DNA of 64,000 bases, taken from Prostheceraeus crozeri. Taxonomy: Eukaryota; Platyhelminthes; Polycladida; Euryleptidae. The notes under the pieces were generated by a model that did no database searches, was not told the origin of the DNA, and was given only the letters and a program-made list of their open reading frames with translations. The position numbers were made by a program, and so were the translations under genes. Of the stretch, positions 47,525-56,197 are shown piece by piece. Each line of letters begins with the position of its first letter. Within the stretch, counting starts at the first letter, position 1. The stretch spans positions 59,074 through 123,073 of the forward strand of contig CAJQUW010016928.1 in the NCBI GenBank assembly GCA_907163375.1, written 5' to 3'.

Positions 47525-47626
47525 TGTCGCATCTTGGTGAATAATATCCATCCGGACACGTGCAATATGCCGGTCTCACGCAGCTGCCTCCATTTGGGCA
47601 ATGAGGTCCATTGTTCATACAAATTG
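47525..47626 (-). CDS. Host-gene exon: EGF-like domain (102 nt, phase 1-1)
   Basis: The acceptor CATTTTTCAG precedes 47626 and the donor GTAAGT follows 47525 (minus strand). The translation ICMNNGPHCPNGGSCVRPAY with CTCPDGYYSPRC next has all six EGF cysteines and the CxNGGxC and GYYSPxC signatures. Length and phase (1-1) match the exon at 35663. This is the most upstream exon I recognise. The protein is likely a multi-EGF secreted or membrane protein; its identity cannot be fixed from these exons. Confidence 0.88.
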
Positions 47627-48179
47627 CTGAAAAATGACAGAATCAATTACTTTCATGCAATCAATCAACTACATAGAAATGCATGGATGACATGGAAATC
47701 ACTAAATTCTCCGGCAATTAAACGAAAATTAAAGAATTTGCATTTACAGCTTAGAATATTTAAATAATTACTGTCTAAACATTTTCATGTGATTTAGCCG
47801 AATGTGAATGCTGTTGCACTTCTTCTGTGTTAATGGTCATAGTTTTGGTAGATTTTGACAAATTCTTGGTACTTCAAATGAAATTGAATGATAGCGGATC
47901 ACAATATCCATCATTGAAGAATTCTGATGAAGCCAGACTAATGCAGCAAAAATGGAAATTGCTTCCAATAGCTAAGTAGCTAAGACCGAGTTCTTAATTG
48001 AGTACTATTTTACTTCAAATATAGTCGTTTTTGATAAATTCAAAGCTATTGCTTCGAGAAGGATGAAAGTATTCAACAGTCTCTCTGATTTGTCTGAGAC
48101 GAGTATCCAAGACCTTCAGATCTCTAAGAACTGATCACATTATTTCTCTTATCAAGTTTGGGGAAATCTGATGTTCACG
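47627..48179. other. No gene recognised
   Basis: Probably intron of the EGF gene; AT-rich without recognisable content. Confidence 0.45.
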
Positions 48180-49556
48180 GATGTCATCAGAAAGTGGCAG
48201 GAAATTCCAAGGGGCTTAGGGAGGCATTGCGAAGGCTGCCTCCCACGCGATGAGCTGCACCCATTTCACGTTGTTAGATCGCTGACGCTCTCCCTGTACC
48301 TAAAACCAGCAATGCTACGAGTACAGAAGCAAGACCGATAAGCCTCCTCCCAATTCTCGCAAAACGTATTGAGAAGGTAATTCTTAAGAATCTCAGAATG
48401 AATTGGGAGAGTTGCAGTTTGGCATCAGGAAAGGATCTTCAACGACACATGCAATAATTGCTGCTCACGATGGTCTCACTAAGAGTTTTAATGATACCCA
48501 CATTTGAGCGACTATATTTTTCAGCTTCGATTATTCTAAGGCGTTTGATCGACTTATACATCTCGATCTTCTCTTGAAGGTTAAGGATGTGGGTCTACCA
48601 ACTGGTCTTGTTCTGCTTCGGATTAATCATTCATTTAATCGTCAGCAACATGTACGGTTTCGTGTTCTACAAGTGTCCTAAGGAAGGTAGCCAGTGGGGT
48701 TCCTCAGGGTTCCCTTCTCGGTCCGTATTTGTTTGGACTTTATATATCTTGTCTCCTTCCACTGAATTCGGCTATCTGCATGGTTAAGTGTGTGGACGAT
48801 GTGTGTCTAGCATTCGGGATACTAAAAGAAAAGGGCAACTAAGACATTGAGATCTTAAGATGAGAAATCATCCACATTATTCAATGGTCTGAGAAAAATT
48901 GCCTAAATTTGAACGAAGAGAAAACGTGTGGCCTAATCAGCTATCGTGGATTATTCAAAGATGCTTGTGATGTTGAGTCTTGTTTCCCATTCATTAAGTT
49001 TCAACGATCCTCAAAGTTTCTTGGAGTCATACTGGAGGATTCTTTTGGTTGGAAATCAGATTTCATTGAGAGGAAATGTGCGCAACGGCTGTACATCCTG
49101 AGAAGAATTAAGTCTATCACCAATGACGAGGAGTTCGTTATAGTATAAAACGCTTTGATAAGCAGCTTGATTGAATATGCTTGCCTCGTTTTTGTTCGTA
49201 TCAGGCGATTCAATGGTGGTGTCTCAGAATCAAGGATAATTTATCACTAACTGATCTCTCGTCCAGGCGAAACTCGTTTGCAACAAGACCATTTTGTAAT
49301 TTGGAGAATCAAGATGGTATAATTACATACTTGTCTCCTTCCACTCTTCCTTCTCGTCGAGTATCAGTGCGCTTCTGCACGACTACCACCCGACTACGCC
49401 TTTTTGCCGCACATATGCATTATTTAGTCCCTCACTTTCTATGACTAACTTTTGCTTACTTACTTTTCTTTCATATAACTTGCTTTGAACTTTATGTAAC
49501 ATGTAATCATTTTTTATTCACATTATTTATTTAATAAACGTATCTCTCTCTCCCCT
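48180..49556 (+). mobile_element. CR1/Jockey-like LINE, 3' half, decayed
   Basis: Plus-strand pieces read QFGIRKGSSTTHAIIAAHDG (about 48420), FDYSKAFDRLIH (about 48525-48560, the RT catalytic A motif), a SVPQGSLLGP-like segment (about 48690) and CVDDVCLAF (about 48790, the YxDD motif). FLGVILEDSFGWKSDFIE and LYILRRIKSI (49010-49120) follow, then a 3' region ending near AATAAACG at 49540. Some frames are still 60-80 codons long, so it is younger than the copy at 11690. Confidence 0.75.
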
Positions 49557-49610
49557 GCTCGAAAAAAGACAAAATTGTTTGACTCAATGGTTTCCTTTCC
49601 AGTGTCAAAA

Positions 49611-50544
49611 TCTAGGGTCAGTGGCTTCCCGCGAAAATATTCAAATTTTGTCCAATTTCGCATTCTAAAATCACAAATTTGGTGAACTTCGCATTTTCTT
49701 TAAAGTTTGCTAATTTTTGCGATTAATGAAGTTATTGATGCTAGGTAGTTGGTACTACATACATTCTAAGCATAAAGTACACCCGTATAGGATGGCTTAA
49801 AAGATGATGGCTCTTGGTAGTGCTGGATATCTAAACTCACACTTTCCCCATAGAATTCTTATAGATAGTGTTCGCATGTCCACCGGGCCCGACAGACTTC
49901 ATTCGGCTTTCTTACAAAGAACAGAACCTTCGTATCGCCTCACTTCGCCGTCAACCATCAGATTCGCTCACTACGTTCGCTTAGCTAGTCTGTTGTTTTG
50001 ATTCATAAAGCCGCATATGATATAAGATATCATGCATGTATTCAGTACACCAAGTGTTGTATCCAAGATACTAACACACAATTGCATGTAGGCCTATACA
50101 TGCCCGTAGTTTATGAGCACAAAATTCTTCTTTTAGCATGAATAAATGTAAACGAATTTTGAGAAAAACATTTTACTCATTGAATAGGATGGGGGTCCAA
50201 TATCACAGAGGGTTGATCATTATTAGCCAAAATTCAATTAGGAATAAAAAATGCAGGCGGTTGACCTGTAGACAAACGCATGATTTTTGAATAGAAGTGA
50301 GTGATTTACTGTTCATAATGTCTGAAAAATTTGCTCATTCTCGTAATCCTTGTTACTTCTATGCAGAGTAAATAATAAAATAAAGCAACAAGCTAAAAAA
50401 CAGTGTAAATTCATGACAGTGTATTCACATTACGTGAGCACTTTTTCCAATAAATTTGTTAGAGTAATAAATTCCGTAAAAATCATGAAATTTCACAAAT
50501 TTCGTCTCGATTTCGCATAATGCGAAATACCATTGGCCCAGATC
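49611..50544. mobile_element. Possible non-autonomous DNA transposon with TTTCGCAT motifs
   Basis: The left end CTAGGGTCAGTGGCTTCCCGC and the complement of the right end (CTGGGCCAATGGTATTTCGC) resemble each other. TTTCGCAT/TTCGCATT words recur near both ends. The interior has no coding frame of note. hAT-like by terminal sequence only. Confidence 0.35.
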
Positions 50545-50616
50545 TGAATCATGTACGGTATCAGATCATAATTGAATAATGTGATGATAGTAGTAAGTAA
50601 AACTCCACTTCTGGAC

Positions 50617-51348
50617 AGTAGTATATAGTGTGACATCCGGCGCGACGCTTCGCTTCGCTTTGCTTCGCTTCGCTTGCGCCGGATGTCACACTTTTGCGGG
50701 TTTTTTCAAAAATTTCAAAAATTTAGGTAGACTTCAAATTTCACGTGGCCGAAGGCCGAAGGGGGGAAAATTTAGGTAGTGACAAATTTTCAAAAAAACA
50801 AAATTTCAAAAATTTAGCCGGTCTCAAAATACCCAATTTTCAAATTTTCAAAATCTCAAAATTTGAGAATTACAATTTTCACCCTTAAAATCATGACCGT
50901 TCCAGGACACCGAAAATCATAAAAGTTAAGAATCTCAAATTTGTGAATTACAATTTTTACCTTAAAAATCATGACCGTTCCAGGACACCGAAAATCATAA
51001 AAGTTGAGAATTTCAAATTCATGAATTTTATCCATCTTTCAGGTTTTTAAAATATAACATGTGACTAATAATATTTCTTTAAAAATGGAAGAAACAAAAG
51101 TGGAAGGAACCGCAAGAATATATCCTTCATTATCATATGAAATGGATATTGCAAAACACAAAGATAGAGTACGTTATATGAAAGATAAGGAATCTCAATT
51201 ATTACTTAGATTAGAACATTATAATAAATTAAGAATGTGACACAAGGCGTTGGAGCATGTTTAACAATTTCTTTAGGCGCTCTCACTATTGTCATTTCAT
51301 CTGGCGTTCTTACAATTCCAGTAGTTGCTACAGCTTTGTGATACAATT
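50617..51348. repeat. Polinton terminal inverted repeat (left end of copy B)
   Basis: This matches 10538-11222 in reverse complement. It begins with the tip palindrome (17-base arms 50627-50643 and 50676-50692 around GCTTC repeats). It also contains a roughly 76-base direct duplication (about 50885-51010, with CCGTTCCAGGACACCGAAAA in each unit) that is single in copy A. Confidence 0.85.
51085..51348 (+). pseudogene. Decayed partial copy of the membrane protein gene in the terminal repeat
   Basis: It corresponds to the first half of the gene at 10150-10857, present here only because that gene starts inside the terminal repeat. It is incomplete and decayed and probably never encoded a full protein at this end. 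The transcription direction would be inward from the tip. Confidence 0.75.
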
Positions 51349-51497
51349 AGATTTTAGTTGTACGTTAGGGAAGTTGTTTTAATTCTTACTAGCACGTCAG
51401 CACAACCACATGACGCCAAAGCATCTGGCAGCTGTTTTCACTTCTCTCTCTTCTGTCATTGTTCCGTGTGCGCTAGAAAGCAAAGTTCTCATTTGCA

Positions 51498-52178
51498 ATG
51501 TCTTCCGTCAGCAAAATAGAGAGAGAATTTTGTTGCTTCGTGGATCAAGTTGTGCCTCTTATTTCACCAGACCATCTTGATTTCTTCAAAACGATATCAA
51601 CAAAATTTATTCTTGAATCACTAAGAAAGAAACAGAAGACGAGTGGAAACGAAGAAGATAAAAAGAGAGAAGTGTTTGAAATAATCCGAGATTCATTCAA
51701 GGATGTTGACAGTAGCAATTTACCTGTATTTCTCGAGAAAAAGGATATTATAAGTACATCATCGCGCATCTCGTCATTGAATAAACTCATTGGTTTTGAG
51801 AAAATTACACATCGGAATCTGCTACGCTGCTATGTTTTACAAGGAGAAGTGCTTCAGCGACTGAAGTTATTGTCTAATATGAATTATACAAAATTCGTGA
51901 AAGAGTTAAATGAGACCCACAAAATAAAGTTTTCACGTTCATATGTGACATTACTGATCAAATTATTCAAATTATCAAAGAACTATCCAAACTTAGCCAA
52001 TTCTTCTCTATCAATTTACTTTGTGATGAAGCATTTTACATATCTTGAAGATTTCATTGATCGTGAAAAAGAGGAGGAACAGCAAAGAATAGCAGAATCC
52101 ATATTTGATTCACCCAATGTGCAACAAACTGAACAACAACATGCGCTCACGCAGGAATTAGAAGACTTGCAAACGTGA
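51498..52178 (+). CDS. Unknown cargo protein with helix-turn-helix-like C-terminal half
   Basis: The intact 226-residue frame starts MSSVSKIEREFCCF. The N-terminal half is acidic/basic helical. Residues about 120-190 (GEVLQRLKLLSNMNYTKFV, then FSRSYVTLLIKLFKL) have the pattern of a helical DNA-binding segment in which a short helix, a turn and an SxSYxxxLIKL helix follow one another. The tail is Glu/Gln-rich. I do not recognise the family. Base composition is less AT-rich than the capsid and polymerase genes, and the 150 bases upstream are also GC-richer. That suggests a later acquisition. It lies on the plus strand next to the terminal repeat, the usual place for Polinton cargo. Confidence 0.7.
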   Translation: MSSVSKIEREFCCFVDQVVPLISPDHLDFFKTISTKFILESLRKKQKTSGNEEDKKREVFEIIRDSFKDVDSSNLPVFLEKKDIISTSSRISSLNKLIGFEKITHRNLLRCYVLQGEVLQRLKLLSNMNYTKFVKELNETHKIKFSRSYVTLLIKLFKLSKNYPNLANSSLSIYFVMKHFTYLEDFIDREKEEEQQRIAESIFDSPNVQQTEQQHALTQELEDLQT

Positions 52179-52182
52179 AATT

Positions 52183-53510
52183 CTACTTCATAAGTAACAA
52201 GTAGTAACATTTATTGCAACTTATTTGCGTGGAGACTGAAAATGACAATGACATTTTCAAATTGGATTTCTGTTTTCATATAAATGTTGGACTCTACTTC
52301 ATAAGTAACAAGTAGTAACATTTATTGCAACTTATTTGCGTGGAGACTGAAAAATGACAATGACATTTTCAAATTGGATTTCTGTTTTCATATAAATGTT
52401 GGACTCTACTTCATAAGTAACAAGTAGTAACATTTATTGCAACTTATTTGCGTGGAGACTGAAAAATGACAATGACATTTTCAAATTGGATTTCTGTTTT
52501 CATATAAATGTTGGACTCTACTTCATAAGTAACAAGTAGTAACATTTATTGCAACTTATTTGCGTGGAGACTGAAAATGACAATGACATTTTCAAATTGG
52601 ATTTCTGTTTTCATATAAATGTTGGACTCTACTTCATAAGTAACAAGTAGTAACATTTATTGCAACTTATTTGCATGGAGACTGAAAATGACAATGACAT
52701 TTTCAAATTGGATTTCTGTTTTCATATAAATGTTGGACTCTACTTCATAGGTAACAAGTAGTAACATTTATTGCAACTTATTTGCGTGGAGACTGAAAAA
52801 TGACAATGACATTTTCAAATTGGATTTCTGTTTTCATATAAATGTTGGACTCTACTTCATAAGTAACAAGTAGTAACATTTATTGCAACTTATTTGCGTG
52901 GAGACTGAAAAATGACAATGACATTTTCAAATTGGATTTCTGTTTTCATATAAATGTTGGACTCTACTTCATAAGTAACAAGTAGTAACATTTATTGCAA
53001 CTTATTTGCGTGGAGACTGAAAAATGACAATGACATTTTCAAATTGGATTTCTGTTTTCATATAAATGTTGGACTCTACTTCATAAGTAACAAGTAGTAA
53101 CATTTATTGCAACTTATTTGCGTGGAGACTGAAAAATGACAATGACATTTTCAAATTGGATTTCTGTTTTCATATAAATGTTGGACTCTACTTCATAAGT
53201 AACAAGTAGTAACATTTATTGCAACTTATTTGCGTGGAGACTGAAAAATGACAATGACATTTTCAAATTGGATTTCTGTTTTCATATAAATGTTGGACTC
53301 TACTTCATAAGTAACAAGTAGTAACATTTATTGCAACTTATTTGCGTGGAGACTGAAAAATGACAATGACATTTTCAAATTGGATTTCTGTTTTCATATA
53401 AATGTTGGACTCTACTTCATAAGTAACAAGTAGTAACATTTATTGCAACTTATTTGCGTGGAGACTGAAAAATGACAATGGCATTTTCAAATTGGATTTT
53501 TGTTTCATTT
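52183..53510 (+). repeat. Twelve-unit 111/112-bp tandem array
   Basis: Units start CTACTTCATAAGTAACAAGT at 52183, 52294, 52406, 52518, 52629, 52740, 52852, 52964, 53076, 53188, 53300 and 53412. They are nearly identical, differing mainly by A-run length. Each contains a mini-frame MTMTFSNWISVFI, and the final unit runs into the protease gene with MTMAFSNWIF in the same position. So the unit spans from the end of the cargo gene to the start of the protease gene. Near-identity shows recent amplification. Confidence 0.95.
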
Positions 53511-53513
53511 AAA

Positions 53514-53977
53514 ATGACTGACCTGATCGAGTTTTTTAAATTATATGGAACAGAAACAACAACGAATTTTGATCTAAAGAAAATCGCACATCAATTGGGA
53601 ATAAAGAATTTTCATGTCCTAATGAGAGACGAATTACAATTGATCAAAATAAGCCAACAGGAACCTTCAGTTCCCGGAACAAAGTTTCAACTGTAAATTT
53701 CATAACGAATCTTCACACTTCAGACCAAAAAGGCGTACATTGGTCAGCAGGTATCTTTAGTAAAAACGGAGATTATTATTATTTTGACTCATACGGGCTT
53801 CCACCTACGAATGAAGTAAGAGAAATACTTGGCAATGGAATTTATAATACATTTCAAATTCAAAAACCGGGAACAAATTATTGTGGTCAATTATGTCTTT
53901 ATGTTTTATTTAAATTGCAAGAAGGAGTGCCATTTCTTGATATTATGTTAGAATTGAATAATAATAATGATAATTAA
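53514..53977 (+). pseudogene. Adenain-type maturation protease, fossil with about one break
   Basis: The start chosen is MTDLIEFFKLYG at 53514, just after the tandem array. Visible family features are the HW dipeptide (near 53740), YYFDSYGLPP (near 53785, the acidic/aromatic segment) and NYCGQLCLYVLF (near 53880, the catalytic cysteine segment). The region is of normal length for the small Polinton proteases. Adenain-like enzymes cut capsid precursors at (M/I/L)xGx-G or (M/I/L)xGG-x. Its end overlaps the end of the convergent integrase gene by four bases (TTAA). Confidence 0.8.
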
Positions 53978-55353
53978 AAATCACTTCGTTGTAATTCATT
54001 TTGATAAAATCGGCCTCTGATATCTTCATCATCTAAATCTTTGATTTCGTAAGTAATCGGATAACTTTGATTTATTTTAGAAATTTCAAATATCTCTTTC
54101 GTCCAGTATCCGACGAAGCCTTTTTCAAATTTATTCTTATATTTAAATATTCTAACTCTATCTCCAATTTTAAATTTCGGCTTAAGTTTCTACAAATTCG
54201 GATTACTCTCATTCGAATAATTATTTTCGAATATTTTCTTTCGTATTAAATCAGGGTCGTCAGAAGCATTCTTTGGGGTTTCTTCAATACCTGAATGAAC
54301 TTTATTATTGTACTGCTCTACAATTCCTGGTAATATTTTTAACCATTTCTGATTTCCTTGCTGAGTAAATTTTTTGAATAATTTATTTTTTAACGTCCGA
54401 TTGAATCTTTCTATCACAACGGCCTTCCCTGCATTTTCAGTTGAATAAACTGAGCCTTGGCGATGACTTTCGTCTGTTTCAAATAGTGGCTGAACGTTTC
54501 GGTTATAAAATTCCGATCCTTTATCAACGAACAATTTTTTTGGCTTTCTCTTACTTTCTTTAAAGATTTCTTCAAACGCATATTTAACTGATAGACCACT
54601 TTTATTTTTTAAAGGCTTTACCCAAGCGTATCGTGTATATAAATCTATAACGGGCAATGCGTATTTATAATCTTTTTCATTCGGCATATGAATAAGATCA
54701 GCACTCCAAATATCATCTTTATTAAATACTTTTACTTTCAATAAATATTTAGGCCTTCTATATTCCTTGTGTATTTCAGACGCATAGCGTCCTAGGTCAT
54801 TCGACATTTTAGACGCGTAGGTTCGAGCGTTGCTCTCAGACAGCTTTGCTGTCGTTTCATTTAAACCCTGACCGAATAATATTTTAGCTTGTAAAGCTTT
54901 CTTAACAAACATTCTTTCAATTTTTTCTCTAAATGTAGGATTCTGAATACTATCTAATTCTTGAATCATCTTCTTATCAGCTGCATGTCGAGAACTTAGA
55001 TCATGATTTCGATAAGCTAAATCATGCCTGTAAGCTGCGGCATCTACTCTATTTATCGGTTCTTCACCTGGTTTCGGATTATTATTCTCATCTAGTCTTA
55101 TATCTAATCGAGTTCCTGGACCAGTATATGAATGACCAGGAAGATGTTTTTCTTTCGAATATTTACTCCAAATAAATCCAGGAAAGTTTTCTAATGTTTT
55201 TTGTATATCACCACCGAAGTGGTATGGAACTTTGTTCTTGTCACCTCCAATATGCTGACAGTTTGAGTTTTTATTTTTGTTTAATAGATAATTTAATAAA
55301 TCTAAATTAGCAATTTTTAATTTAATTAAATTTTCGGAATTTGTAGAATTCAT
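53974..55353 (-). pseudogene. Phospholipase A2-like domain fused to a DDE integrase, fossil with about one break
   Basis: The N-terminal part has LPGHSYTGPGTRLD (residues 71-84, the calcium-loop type) and AAYRHDLAYRNHDL (106-119, the HD catalytic pair), with AAD at 124-126. This is the parvovirus VP1 phospholipase A2 pattern. The retroviral-type integrase core follows in the same frame: D219 (IWSADLIHM), D277 (LFVDKGSEFYN) and E315 (VVIERFNRT). A C-terminal SH3/chromo-like region (KFKIGDRVRIFKYKNKFEKG) lies toward 54150. Between the two parts is ILFGQG-LN, an adenain-type site. Integrases insert Polintons; PLA2 domains help parvoviruses leave endosomes. A zinc-binding N-terminal integrase domain was not seen. 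Confidence 0.85.
54779..54853. repeat. Three GC-rich triplet-loop palindromes in the integrase gene
   Basis: GACGC-ATA-GCGTC (54779-54791), GAGC-GTT-GCTC (54825-54835) and GACAGC-TTT-GCTGTC (54839-54853) lie within 75 bases. They sit in the segment linking the PLA2-like and integrase parts. All are perfect stems with exactly three loop bases. Confidence 0.8.
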
Positions 55354-55375
55354 TTTAAAAGATAAAATAAATGTT

Positions 55376-55738
55376 TTACCTTATCATACTAGGACTTAGA
55401 TAAATTCCAGAACCATCTTTAGTTTCCTTAATTTCAATTAAATCATGAACATTGTGGAGAATATTTTTAAGAACTCGTTTTCCTTCATCAACTAATTTTA
55501 ATTTACTAATAAAATTATCTACTACTCCTTCACCCCTAGAAACTTTCTCTAACTCTCTATTATTACGTTTTTGTTCTTCTAATGCTGCCTTCTCTGATTT
55601 ATTTTTATTTACTGCTTGGACAATACCAGCTGTCCCACCTGCAACACTTCCTGCTGCTGCTATGCCTCCTATTATTAGTGGAATTAATGGGAGAATCCCG
55701 CCATTCTTTTCTTCTTGTAATTGAATATTCTCTATCAT
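55376..55738 (-). CDS. Small hydrophobic Gly-rich virion-type protein
   Basis: The protein has 120 residues. A hydrophobic, glycine-rich segment (GGILPLIPLIIGGIAAAGSV, residues 13-32, and beyond) is followed by a Lys/Glu-rich helix and a GSGIYLSP C-terminus. Shape and place beside the capsid genes recall adenovirus pX/pVI-type proteins and the PX-like genes of Polintons. It differs in sequence from the larger Gly/Ala-rich protein at 57643. A membrane-active minor virion component is my inference. Confidence 0.55.
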   Translation of the reverse strand: MIENIQLQEEKNGGILPLIPLIIGGIAAAGSVAGGTAGIVQAVNKNKSEKAALEEQKRNNRELEKVSRGEGVVDNFISKLKLVDEGKRVLKNILHNVHDLIEIKETKDGSGIYLSPSMIR

Positions 55739-55746
55739 TGGTTTAC

Positions 55747-55854
55747 TTATGTAATACTTTTTTTGTTAATCGTAATAGTTTTAGGGGTATTTTTGTCAAC
55801 AATATTACGTAATTTTAATTCAACAGTTTTATTATTACTTTTCGCTTGCGACAT
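55747..55854 (-). CDS. 35-residue basic micro-protein
   Basis: A short frame MSQAKSNNKTVELKLRNIVD, then a Lys/Thr-rich tail, starts at the same A-rich context (TTTTTAAAAATG type) as the other genes. It ends nine bases before the next gene's start. Being in the gap between two virion-type genes, it may be a core peptide like adenovirus mu. Supported only by position, start context and composition. Confidence 0.35.
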   Translation of the reverse strand: MSQAKSNNKTVELKLRNIVDKNTPKTITINKKSIT

Positions 55855-55859
55855 TTTTA

Positions 55860-56040
55860 ATAAAAAAATTTTAAATTAGGAATTTTTGATCTATTCTAGT
55901 TATGAATAAATTTTAAATTAGGAATTTTGATCTATTCTAGTCAAGAATAAATTTTAAGTTAGGAATTTTAAATCTATTCTAGTTACGAAAAATTTTTAAG
56001 TTAAGAATTTTTAATCTATTCTAGTTACAAAAAAATTTTA
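55860..56040. repeat. Four ~43-bp tandem units between small protein genes and capsid gene
   Basis: Each unit has AATTTTAAATTAGGAATTTT (variants), then GATCTATTCTAGTTA. Four copies show gradual divergence toward the right. Confidence 0.85.
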
Positions 56041-56089
56041 TTACTAATTACTAAAAAAATTTTAAGTTATCAAAAAAAATTAATTAATC

Positions 56090-56189
56090 GACGAAGTCTT
56101 GGGCTTTTGCCTATCGGACCAAAGGTCCTCAGGTTATTAACCGATCGGAGCGAAGCTCCTCTGGCTTTAGCCTATCGGACCAAAGGTCC
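56090..56189 (-). repeat. Cluster of triplet-loop hairpins just after the capsid stop codon
   Basis: GAC-GAA-GTC (56090-56098), GGACC-AAA-GGTCC (56116-56128), GGAGC-GAA-GCTCC (56147-56159) and GGACC-AAA-GGTCC (56177-56189) are joined by near-repeats of CTATCGG and GGTTAyTAACC. On the minus strand they follow the capsid stop within ten bases and lead into a T-rich tract. They could mark transcript 3' ends. Confidence 0.8.
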
Positions 56190-56197
56190 TAAGGTTA

